From an uncultured Gammaproteobacteria bacterium (lineage in GTDB: Bacteria; Pseudomonadota; Gammaproteobacteria; Arenicellales; UBA868), in NCBI GenBank assembly GCA_913051905.1, contig CAJXBY010000177.1:1-5548 (forward strand): a stretch of 5,548 bases of DNA. The letters are read 5' to 3'. Below, one piece after another: positions 1 through 5,548 of the stretch. Below the pieces are notes generated by a model that did not search any database, was not told where the DNA came from, and saw only the letters and a list, made by a program, of their open reading frames with translations. Both the position numbers and the translations under genes were made by a program. The stretch's first letter is position 1. Every line of letters starts with the position of its first letter.

Positions 1-365
1 TCGATTCGGCGAACGGTAGCAAGCTGCTGGGTCTCGAGCTGCTGCTGGCGCTCCAGCAGGACACCGGATGCTGCGGCCACATTTTCCATCCGGTTCAACT
101 GGCGCCCAACTTCAATACGGCCTGTCACGGCAATGGAATACCAGGCGTAGCCACTGAGCGCGAGTGCCAGCAGGGCAGTGACCAACGCCGCGATCGGGAG
201 CCAGTTTCTCCGCCGCCCTGGCTCAGAAACCCGTGAATCCGATGAATCGCCAGAGATTCCTGCCGTTGGTTCTTCACGAGACCGTGGCGGGCTCTCTGTG
301 AAATCCGGCTGGTCCCTTTCAGGTGTTCTACTGACAGGGACCACCAGCTCGTCTTTGGTCGCCAC
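1..365 (-). CDS. hemX: HemX, N-terminal part (membrane-anchored HemX/putative uroporphyrinogen III methyltransferase-like protein); C-terminus outside window
   Basis: The frame opens with GTG at 365-363, four bases after the hemD stop, and stays open for 121 codons to the left edge, where it is cut. The product starts MATKDELVVPVS and has a polar, Pro/Ser/acidic-rich segment (about residues 10-50), a basic patch RRR (51-53), and a hydrophobic stretch of about 22 residues (55-77, NWLPIAALVTALL then ALALSGYAWY). It then enters a Gln/Glu/Leu-rich region (84-121, including LLERQQQLETQQ) with coiled-coil character. A cytosolic tail, one membrane segment and a periplasmic coiled coil are the known architecture of HemX in gammaproteobacterial hemCDX(Y) operons. 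HemX is often labelled a uroporphyrinogen-III C-methyltransferase, but that activity is doubtful and no SAM-binding motif is visible in this part. No in-frame ATG lies nearby. The AGGA at 12-15 bases before the GTG is rather distant, so coupling to hemD translation is likely. Identity rests on architecture and position more than on sequence. Confidence 0.82.
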   Translation of the reverse strand, partial: MATKDELVVPVSRTPERDQPDFTESPPRSREEPTAGISGDSSDSRVSEPGRRRNWLPIAALVTALLALALSGYAWYSIAVTGRIEVGRQLNRMENVAAASGVLLERQQQLETQQLATVRRI

Positions 366-369
366 GGGC

Positions 370-1218
370 TTAACGACCGTCCTGTGCGGAACCGCTAGAA
401 GTTTTTTGCTCAGCTGGGACGGAAGTCTGATCTCGAAAACGCGGATCCCAGCCGATTATGGCTTCAAGCAGGGATTCATCACTTGGCTTGTCAGAGACCA
501 GGATCGTGCCTCGGCACCCCCGGTCCCGGCAGTGCCGTTTTATACGCTCACTGACCGTTGCAATCGTTGTCCCTTCCAGGAGCAGGTCATCCTCCTCGCC
601 AAGCAATCCGAGCAGGTTCTCCAGCGCTGTGATACTGGTCAGAGTGATGATATCCAATTGTCTTTTGCGCCAACGGTCCAAGACATCGCTGTCCAGTCCT
701 GCCGGCTGCGTACGACGGTAGCACTCGACGTGGCCGACCGCTGCCCCAGCCGCCACCAGTCTGTCGTGCAAAAGCCGACGGCCTCCCTCGCCCCGGAAGA
801 TCACGATCCGGCGACCGTTTACCGATTGTAACTGCGGCAACTGCAACAACCCCTCGCTGTTGAAGGCATGCTCCGGGATACCCGATACCACCTCGCCTCG
901 CTCCGCCAGTCGATTGGCTGTACCGGGGCCCACTGCAAGCACCTCAGCACCGGTGGGGATACCGATCTTGTGCTGGCACAGGAGCCCGAGTCCGAACACC
1001 ACCGCGTTCGGACTGACAAAAATGACGATATTTGCGTGTCCTACGGCCGCCAAATCCCGCTCCAGATCCCTGTCCTCAGAGGGTGGTTCAATCACCGTCA
1101 CTGGGCACCGTACCGCATCACCGGAATGTCGCTCAATGAGGGTACAAAGGGTATCGGACTGGTGTATGGCCCGGGTCACAAGGATCGACAGACCATCAAG
1201 ATCAGCTGCCAACGACAT
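370..1218 (-). CDS. hemD: Uroporphyrinogen-III synthase
   Basis: The 282-residue product is slightly longer than the usual 245-270 because of a polar C-terminal tail (about 262-282). HemD converts linear hydroxymethylbilane to cyclic uroporphyrinogen III with inversion of ring D, in the cytosol. Primary sequence is poorly conserved in this family, but its usual landmarks are present in order: ILVTRA (12-17) at the first strand, FVSPNAVVFGL (67-77, the family's F-[TV]-S-x-N-A-V motif), AVGPGTANRL (95-104), SEGLLQL (121-127), IVIFRGEGGRRLL (138-150), VECYRR (164-169), LTSITALENLL (193-203) and a final SDESLLEAI (247-255). It starts inside the end of hemC with a 17-base overlap, and hemX follows after 4 bases, so the three genes are very probably one transcript. 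The start is uncertain. The ATG at 1218 has its GGAG only 2 bases away, whereas the TTG two codons later (1212-1210) sits 7 bases from the same GGAG. Confidence 0.93.
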   Translation of the reverse strand: MSLAADLDGLSILVTRAIHQSDTLCTLIERHSGDAVRCPVTVIEPPSEDRDLERDLAAVGHANIVIFVSPNAVVFGLGLLCQHKIGIPTGAEVLAVGPGTANRLAERGEVVSGIPEHAFNSEGLLQLPQLQSVNGRRIVIFRGEGGRRLLHDRLVAAGAAVGHVECYRRTQPAGLDSDVLDRWRKRQLDIITLTSITALENLLGLLGEEDDLLLEGTTIATVSERIKRHCRDRGCRGTILVSDKPSDESLLEAIIGWDPRFRDQTSVPAEQKTSSGSAQDGR

Positions 1219-2119
1219 TCTCCAGAATCCGGGAGGCGCCCTGTCTCAGAAGGTTTTCGGCTAGGCGGTGACCCAGCATTTCGCCCTGGTACAGTGTTCC
1301 CTGGACCTCTCCGGTCAGAACAGTACTCCCATCGGGCCGACCAACGAGACCCCTGACACGGAGCCTATCCCCGACGACTTCTGCATAAGCCGCCACCGGT
1401 AGATGGCAACCTCCGTCCAGCCGTTCATTAACGGCCCGTTCGGCGGTGACCCGGACCCTGGTCAGCGAGTGGTCCAGCTTTCCGAGCAAGCGGTTGGTTC
1501 GTTCGTCCTCTTCTCGACATTCGACCCCCAAGGCCCCCTGACCCACTGCGGGGAGCATCAGATCAGCGGGAATGATCTGCTGGATACGTTTTTCCATGCC
1601 CAGCCGTTTGAGCCCGGCTGCTGCCAGAATGATGCCGTCGAAATCCCCTTCGTCAAGACGCTGTAGCCGGGTGTTAACGTTGCCGCGAAGATCCATCACC
1701 GAAAGGTCGGGATAACGAAAGCGCAACAGGCACTGCCGGCGCAAACTGCAGGTACCAACACTGGCGCCAGCCGGAAAGTCGGCCAGCTCTGAATAACGGG
1801 TGGATACCAGAGCGTCGTGGGGGTCTTCTCGCTCACAGATCGCCGCAATGCGTAACCCGGGTGGTTGGTTGACGGTAACGTCTTTCATCGAATGAACGGC
1901 GAGGTCAATCTGCCCTTCGACGAGGGCTTGCTGCAATTCTTTAAGGAAAAGACCTTTGCCACCTTTCGACGACAGTGGCATGTCAAGTGTCCGGTCGCCC
2001 TGGGTAATGATTCCGACCAGTTCAATGTCGAGGTCGGGGTAATTGGTCAGCAACAGATTGCGAACATGGCTGGCCTGCCACATCGCCAACGGACTTCGCC
2101 GGGTCCCAATCCTGAGCAT
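1202..2119 (-). CDS. hemC: Porphobilinogen deaminase (hydroxymethylbilane synthase)
   Basis: This enzyme joins four porphobilinogen units into hydroxymethylbilane, using a covalently bound dipyrromethane cofactor, in the cytosol. The 305-residue product has the full family pattern: the start MLRIGTRRSPLAMWQA, GDRTLDMPLSSKGGKGLF (41-58), HSMKDV with the catalytic Asp80 (equivalent to E. coli Asp84), the substrate- and cofactor-binding stretch GTCSLRRQ (122-129), LRGNVNTRL (144-152), AVGQGALGVE (191-200), and LDGGCHLPVAAY with the cofactor-attaching Cys238 (E. coli Cys242). The frame stays open upstream to an ATG at 2269. The start at 2119 is chosen because it matches the family's N-terminus exactly and has a strong GAGGTG Shine-Dalgarno at 2128-2123. 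The extra 50 codons show no conserved features. Family members usually have GTSSLRR, and one Ser is Cys124 here. hemD overlaps the 3' end, so this is the first gene of a hemC-hemD-hemX operon. Confidence 0.98.
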   Translation of the reverse strand: MLRIGTRRSPLAMWQASHVRNLLLTNYPDLDIELVGIITQGDRTLDMPLSSKGGKGLFLKELQQALVEGQIDLAVHSMKDVTVNQPPGLRIAAICEREDPHDALVSTRYSELADFPAGASVGTCSLRRQCLLRFRYPDLSVMDLRGNVNTRLQRLDEGDFDGIILAAAGLKRLGMEKRIQQIIPADLMLPAVGQGALGVECREEDERTNRLLGKLDHSLTRVRVTAERAVNERLDGGCHLPVAAYAEVVGDRLRVRGLVGRPDGSTVLTGEVQGTLYQGEMLGHRLAENLLRQGASRILENVVGS

Positions 2120-2122
2120 CAG

Positions 2123-2128
2123 CACCTC
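2123..2128 (-). promoter_or_regulatory. hemC ribosome binding site
   Basis: GAGGTG (read on the minus strand) lies three bases before the ATG at 2119, with its GAGG core five bases away. It decides the hemC start in favour of 2119 over the upstream in-frame ATG at 2269, which would add 50 residues that do not belong to the family. Confidence 0.75.
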
Positions 2129-2341
2129 GGGTTTATCGGGTGATCCAGGGCCATGAGAGCCCCAGGGTGATTGTACTCCGAGACGTGACATTAAGGACCG
2201 CATTCCACGGATCAGGGCCAAACTCGAAACTGAATTTTTTGGGCGGGCTTCAAGCCGCACCGGCGCCATACGGAAAGATGCGGTACCAGCCGACAGCCAG
2301 GTGCCTCCGCGACAGTCAACCAGTAATCAACAGGGCGATTT

Positions 2342-2359
2342 AAAACCCGCCGGGAGGTT
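2342..2359 (-). terminator. Possible weak intrinsic terminator after the alcohol dehydrogenase gene
   Basis: About 30 bases after the dehydrogenase stop, the minus strand reads AACCTCCCGGCGGGTTTT, followed by AAAT. AACC can pair with GGTT, with one further C-G pair beyond a bulged T, and a short run of T follows. The stem is short and imperfect and two of the four T residues are used in pairing, so efficiency would be low. If it is real, it would separate the dehydrogenase transcript from hemC. Confidence 0.25.
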
Positions 2360-2390
2360 CTTACACACCCTCATTAATCGATTCAATGCG

Positions 2391-3560
2391 TCAGGCGCTG
2401 TCCTGATGCGGCTTTCCGGTCAGCGCTTCCAGAAAAATAGTCCGGTACTGTTCTGCGGTATAGGAAATCGGATTGGTCCCCGCGGAAGGATCCTGTACCG
2501 CCATCTGACCGACCCGCTCAGCCTGAGCATCGTCGATATCCAACGCAGACAGATTGTCCGGGATTCCGATTTCGGACCGCAGAGTCAGCACCCAGTTCAG
2601 AAATCCATCAAAACCGCTATCGCCAAGCCCAATGTACCGGGCCAGCCGTGCAATGCGCGATTCGATAGCCGAACGATTGGCCTGCAGCACATAAGGCATG
2701 ACAATGGCGTTCAGGGTACCGTGATGAGCGTCGTACAGCGCGCCGAGTGGATGTGACAACGCATGCATTGCACCCAGGCCCCGCTGAAAAGATGTTGCGC
2801 CCATGGTTGACGCCACCAACATCTGGGTTCTTGCTTCAAGATCATTGCCGTCGGCCACCGCACGCGGCAGAAACACTTTGACCAGGCGAATCCCCTCGGC
2901 AGCAATCCCTTCGGCCATGGGGTGAAATGCCGGTGACGACCAGGCCTCCAGACTGTGTGACAGGGCGTCCATACCGGTGGCTGCAGTCAGATCTGCCGGC
3001 AGCCCGACGGTCAGCTCCGGATCAAGAATAACGATCGCGGGGAGCATTCGCGGGTGAAAGATGATTCTCTTGACTTCAGCGGATTCGTCGAGGATCACTG
3101 ACGCACGCCCGACTTCCGAACCTGTTCCAGCAGTCGTCGGTACGGCAACAATCGGGGCGATTGAATCACTATCTGCCTGCAGCCAGTTGTCGCCCACATC
3201 CTCCAGTGCCCAGATTGGTACCGACTGCCCTGCCATAAGGGCAATGGCCTTGCCAGCATCCAGTCCGCTCCCGCCGCCAAATGCGATTACCCCATCGTGT
3301 TCACCTTCGAGATAGCATCGCACACCCCCTCCGACGTTCCGTCCGGTCGGGTTGGACCTGACATCACTGAATATTTCACAGCGAAGTCCCGCATCCCGGC
3401 AACTGATCACAGCAGCTTCGACCATCGGCAGGTCGGACAATCCAGGATCGGTGACCAGTAGCGGTGCTTTGATTCCCAGTTCCCGGCAGGCGTCCGGCAG
3501 TTCCGCTATGCGGCCCGGACCCACCCGCATCGCCGTGGGATAATTCCAGTTGGCGTTCAT
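2391..3560 (-). CDS. Iron-containing (group III) alcohol dehydrogenase
   Basis: The 389-residue product has the normal length and two-domain plan of the Fe-ADH family: an N-terminal NAD(P)-binding half and a C-terminal helical metal-binding half. Visible signatures are LLVTDPG (34-40), a SNPT segment (69-72, as in the family's P-x-P-T), the dinucleotide-binding GGGSGLDAGKA (95-105), PTTAGTGSEV (141-150), MDALSHSLEAW (197-207), and GLGAMHALSHPLGALYDAHHG (261-281). By alignment with E. coli FucO, the metal ligands are Asp198, His202, His266 and His280, and the conserved His270 is also present, so it should be active with Fe2+ or a similar divalent metal. The family oxidises primary alcohols or diols, or reduces aldehydes. 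The exact substrate cannot be read from the sequence, and no aldehyde dehydrogenase or other pathway gene is beside it. A GAGGA Shine-Dalgarno seven bases before the ATG supports the start. It is flanked by 271 bases before hemC and 264 bases after the tRNA, so it is probably transcribed alone. Confidence 0.95.
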   Translation of the reverse strand: MNANWNYPTAMRVGPGRIAELPDACRELGIKAPLLVTDPGLSDLPMVEAAVISCRDAGLRCEIFSDVRSNPTGRNVGGGVRCYLEGEHDGVIAFGGGSGLDAGKAIALMAGQSVPIWALEDVGDNWLQADSDSIAPIVAVPTTAGTGSEVGRASVILDESAEVKRIIFHPRMLPAIVILDPELTVGLPADLTAATGMDALSHSLEAWSSPAFHPMAEGIAAEGIRLVKVFLPRAVADGNDLEARTQMLVASTMGATSFQRGLGAMHALSHPLGALYDAHHGTLNAIVMPYVLQANRSAIESRIARLARYIGLGDSGFDGFLNWVLTLRSEIGIPDNLSALDIDDAQAERVGQMAVQDPSAGTNPISYTAEQYRTIFLEALTGKPHQDSA

Positions 3561-3566
3561 TTATGT

Positions 3567-3572
3567 GTCCTC
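3567..3572 (-). promoter_or_regulatory. Ribosome binding site of the iron-containing alcohol dehydrogenase
   Basis: GAGGAC on the minus strand lies about seven bases before the ATG at 3560 and fixes that start. No convincing sigma-70 promoter was found in the roughly 250 bases upstream. Confidence 0.7.
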
Positions 3573-3824
3573 AATATATTCGATTCTTGAGTACGAAGCC
3601 CCGAATCCGTAACAATCGGAAACAAAGTGCTCATCGAAATCATTCCCATTTAAGGAAAATCACTCACATCGACGACGAACGGATCAACGCGACGTCCGGC
3701 TAACTCCCATCATCGTCAAACACTTTCCTATCTCAGCACAATAATCCCGTCTCAAGACCAGGTTGTACACCTCGGCTTGGTTTACCCCGTTACACTGGTT
3801 CGCCGGCCGGAGCGCGAGGTAGAA

Positions 3825-3898
3825 TGGAGCGGGTGAGGGGAATCGAACCCCCGTATTCAGCTTGGGAAGCTGATGTTCTACCATTGAACTACACCCGC
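3825..3898 (-). tRNA. tRNA-Gly, anticodon CCC
   Basis: The 74-base minus-strand sequence folds into a full cloverleaf. The acceptor stem is GCGGGTG with CACCCGC, followed by discriminator T and encoded CCA. The D-arm is GTTC/GAAC, and the anticodon stem is TCAGC/GCTGA around the loop TTCCCAA, which places CCC at positions 34-36. The variable region is only four bases (ATAC), and the T-arm is GGGGG-TTCGATT-CCCCT with one G-U pair. The sequence closely resembles the E. coli glyU tRNA-Gly(CCC), as I remember it, and reads the codon GGG. It is a single gene that diverges from trmB, with no second tRNA beside it. No copy of its 3' end was seen elsewhere in the window, so there is no sign that an element has used it as an attachment site here. 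Confidence 0.97.
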
Positions 3899-3911
3899 AC
3901 GACCTAACAGA

Positions 3912-3940
3912 ATTATCTGTCAGTCGAAACCACAGGACAA
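3912..3940 (-). promoter_or_regulatory. Probable sigma-70 promoter of tRNA-Gly(CCC)
   Basis: On the minus strand, TTGTCC (3940-3935, four of six matches to TTGACA) is followed after exactly 17 bases by GATAAT (3917-3912, five of six matches to TATAAT). The -10 ends 13 bases before the mature tRNA 5' end, which would give a short 5' leader for RNase P to remove. The discriminator region (TCTGTTAGG) is not the GC-rich type of strongly stringent promoters. The -10 lies in a small perfect dyad, ACAGA-ATTA-TCTGT (3907-3920). Confidence 0.55.
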
Positions 3941-3984
3941 TACCGCGCGGACTCGCACCTGGCCTACAGGTAACTTTTTTGATC

Positions 3985-4701
3985 ATGACGGTCACCGCCT
4001 TTTCCAGGAGGACAGACGCGGATAGGCGTTCAAACCCAGTCCGAAGTTTTGTTCGTCGCGAAGGCCGCATGACGCCTGCACAGAAAAAAGCGCTGGCTGA
4101 TCTTTGGCACCTCTACGGCATCAATAACGAAAACGAGATTCTTGAATGGAAAGCGCTTTTCGGTGAGCGGGCGCCGGTCACGATTGAAATCGGCTTCGGT
4201 GATGGCCAGTCTCTGCACCAGATGGCGACTCGTGAGCCCACCGGCGGCTTTCTCGGCATTGAACCCCACCGGTCTGGCGCCGGTCAACTCCTGATGAATC
4301 TTCATAAGGACGGGCTGAATAACGTCAAGGTGATTGTTGACGATGCCGCGAAAGTTTTTCCGGAGCGGGTTCGCCCACATTCAGTTGATCGGGTCTTGGT
4401 GTATTTCCCGGACCCCTGGCCCAAAAAACGCCACCATAAGCGGCGTCTTCTCGATTCTGAATTTCTCGACGTACTGGCTGATTCTCTCAAACTGGGCGGA
4501 TTGCTGCATGTTGCGACAGATTGGGATGATTATGCCAATCAAATTCTCACCGGTATTGACCGCCATCCAGGCCTCGTTAACCAGGCGGGAGTCGGACACT
4601 TCTCGGAACGACCAGAGCACAGGCCGAAAACCAAGTACGAGCTACGCGGCTTGAGGCTCGGGCATACGGTGCATGATATTCTCGCTAGACGCAGCCCATG
4701 A
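3985..4701 (+). CDS. trmB: tRNA (guanine-N7-)-methyltransferase
   Basis: TrmB uses S-adenosylmethionine to form m7G at position 46 in the variable loop of tRNAs, in the cytosol. The 238-residue product matches the bacterial family in length (E. coli 239) and motifs: RSFVRREGR (20-28), the SAM-binding IEIGFGDGQS (67-76), FLGIEPHRSG (89-98), FPDPW with the conserved Asp (141-145) followed by PKKRHHKRR (146-154), HVATDW (175-180), and the C-terminal RPKTKYELRGLRLGH (213-227). The ATG at 3985 is used. A TTG at 3979, two codons upstream in frame, is a real alternative because an AGG at 3968-3970 is 8 bases from it but 14 from the ATG. The later ATG at 4069 is ruled out because it would remove the conserved RSFVRR motif. 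The stop overlaps the next gene's start (ATGA). It diverges from tRNA-Gly with 86 bases between the two genes. Confidence 0.97.
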   Translation: MTVTAFSRRTDADRRSNPVRSFVRREGRMTPAQKKALADLWHLYGINNENEILEWKALFGERAPVTIEIGFGDGQSLHQMATREPTGGFLGIEPHRSGAGQLLMNLHKDGLNNVKVIVDDAAKVFPERVRPHSVDRVLVYFPDPWPKKRHHKRRLLDSEFLDVLADSLKLGGLLHVATDWDDYANQILTGIDRHPGLVNQAGVGHFSERPEHRPKTKYELRGLRLGHTVHDILARRSP

Positions 4702-5548
4702 ATGAAGCACACCCTTCCTGGTGGGACCCTGACTCCGATCAGCCCCATAAACTGTCAGCCCACCAGAAACCCCGGATAACCACCGGGAATCTCACCGAGT
4801 TCGCTACCACCACGCTGAGTACTGTGGGACTCCTCCCGCTTATCGCCTGGCGGTACGCGACACTGAAACCTACGGCGACTTCTCTCGACTCCTTAGAGGA
4901 ATTTGCCGGACTGGGTGTTTCGCCGGACCGGGAATGTAATGGCGCCACACGCGAGATGGTCGAAGAACTTGGTGTCCGGCATCTATTGATACGGGTGCCC
5001 TGCTGGCATATCGACCGGCTTGACGACTATCTGCGGTTCGCCGAACTGTTCCGGGATCGGGTTCTACTCATCAATATTCTCCAGGACCGCCAGAGGGTGA
5101 CTGATCTCGAACAATGGCAACGGACGGTCACCCGGATCATTGATGCTTTTAAGCCACTGACAAATCAGTTTCAACTCGGCAATGCGATCAACCGAAGCAA
5201 GTGGGGCTGTCACAACACCGGCGAGTACCTGGCCCTGCTTGACAGCGTCAACGACCTCAAACATCGGCATCCTGATCTACAACTCGCCGGCTCTTCGGTG
5301 ATTGATTTCGAACCGATCGCGACTTTAAGGACGCTGATCAATTTTCACCACTATAAACTCGATATCTGTAGCGCCCTGTTGTACGTCAACCGGCGTGGCT
5401 CACCCTACTCCAGACAGTTTGGTCTGTTCGATCTTCAACGAAAGATTCGTCTGATTGCAGCCTTGGTGTCCCTGTCTAATCGGTGTGGTCGAAAGCTCTG
5501 GATTACAGAAACCAACTGGCCTTTACTCAACACCAAGCCGTATACACC
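4698..5548 (+). CDS. Glycoside-hydrolase-like TIM-barrel protein, N-terminal 283 residues; C-terminus outside window
   Basis: The frame opens with an ATG whose last two bases are part of the trmB stop (ATGA) and stays open to the right edge. No Shine-Dalgarno is visible, which fits translational coupling. The product has no signal peptide and no clear membrane segment, so it is probably cytosolic. Residues 1-35 are polar. From about residue 70 it shows alternating short strands and helices like a clan GH-A barrel: GLGVSPD (71-77), LGVRHLLIRVP (91-101), VLLINILQD (122-130), QFQLGNAINRSKWG (157-170, the look of strand 4), LQLAGSSVIDFEP (195-207), and LWITETNWP (267-275, the look of strand 7 with the nucleophile Glu271). 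Strand 4 would normally read GNE with the acid/base Glu, but here it is GNA (Ala163). I do not recognise the specific family. A role in an envelope or storage polysaccharide is only an inference, and the assignment rests on motif resemblance alone. Confidence 0.72.
   Translation, partial: MNEAHPSWWDPDSDQPHKLSAHQKPRITTGNLTEFATTTLSTVGLLPLIAWRYATLKPTATSLDSLEEFAGLGVSPDRECNGATREMVEELGVRHLLIRVPCWHIDRLDDYLRFAELFRDRVLLINILQDRQRVTDLEQWQRTVTRIIDAFKPLTNQFQLGNAINRSKWGCHNTGEYLALLDSVNDLKHRHPDLQLAGSSVIDFEPIATLRTLINFHHYKLDICSALLYVNRRGSPYSRQFGLFDLQRKIRLIAALVSLSNRCGRKLWITETNWPLLNTKPYT

Noticed and set aside
178..831. A 217-codon plus-strand reading frame opposite hemX and hemD
   Set aside because: It lies antisense to two well-supported genes. 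Its composition and lack of motifs fit a shadow frame of GC-rich coding DNA.
2170..2175. TACAAT (minus strand), 50 bases before the hemC start, as a -10 element
   Set aside because: It resembles a -10, but no acceptable -35 is present at 16-18 bases and there is no extended -10 TG. It was left out of the feature list, although hemC must have a promoter somewhere in 2120-2390.
2243..2258. Dyad GCGGGCTTCAAGCCGC next to a run of six T
   Set aside because: The T run precedes the dyad on the plus strand and becomes an A run after it on the minus strand, so neither direction gives an intrinsic terminator. The perfect part has almost no loop.
2120..2269. A 50-residue N-terminal extension of HemC from the ATG at 2269
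   Set aside because: The family begins at MLRIGTRRSPLA, which has its own strong Shine-Dalgarno. The extension shows no conserved or targeting features.
2140..2756. Plus-strand reading frames of 67 and 151 codons across the hemC-dehydrogenase gap
   Set aside because: They are mostly antisense to the dehydrogenase, with no motif, no good ribosome site and no supporting context.
3575..3683. Short inverted repeats upstream of the dehydrogenase (such as TCCG-N7-CGGA and GATTC...GAATC) as operators
   Set aside because: Arms of four to six bases are expected by chance in this length, and no promoter was found nearby to give them meaning.
3684..4070. A 128-codon minus-strand reading frame running through the tRNA gene, containing SSMVEHQLPKLNTGVRF
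   Set aside because: That peptide is simply the translation of tRNA-Gly and its flank, a familiar false protein in databases. The frame has no family resemblance and also covers the start of trmB on the other strand.

Overview
The window looks like chromosomal core DNA of a gammaproteobacterium. The evidence is the gene order hemC-hemD-hemX, a TrmB that aligns closely in my memory with the E. coli protein (same length class, same motifs), a tRNA gene with its CCA end encoded, good Shine-Dalgarno sites, and a GC content that I judge by eye to be in the mid-50s percent. I cannot name the genus. No mobile element, CRISPR array or integrase was seen.

Layout. On the minus strand, read from right to left, are tRNA-Gly(CCC) (3898-3825), an iron-containing alcohol dehydrogenase (3560-2391), a 271-base gap, and then hemC (2119-1202), hemD (1218-370) and the first 121 codons of hemX (365 to the left edge). 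The three hem genes are packed as an operon: hemC and hemD overlap, and hemD and hemX are 4 bases apart. On the plus strand, diverging from the tRNA, are trmB (3985-4701) and, overlapping its stop codon through ATGA, a gene for a glycoside-hydrolase-like TIM-barrel protein that runs off the right edge.

How the genes work together. HemC makes hydroxymethylbilane from porphobilinogen. HemD closes and isomerises it to uroporphyrinogen III, the branch point to heme, siroheme and cobalamin. HemX is a membrane-anchored companion protein of unproven function. The alcohol dehydrogenase has no visible pathway partner here. TrmB methylates G46 of tRNAs, but the neighbouring tRNA-Gly has a short 4-base variable region and is probably not one of its substrates.

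The least ordinary feature is the last gene. Its fold signatures resemble clan GH-A glycosidases, with a nucleophile-like Glu in ITETNW, but the position where a catalytic acid/base Glu is expected (GNE) reads GNA. The protein may be a pseudo-glycosidase or may use altered chemistry, and its gene appears to be translationally coupled to trmB. The rest of the window is conventional housekeeping DNA.
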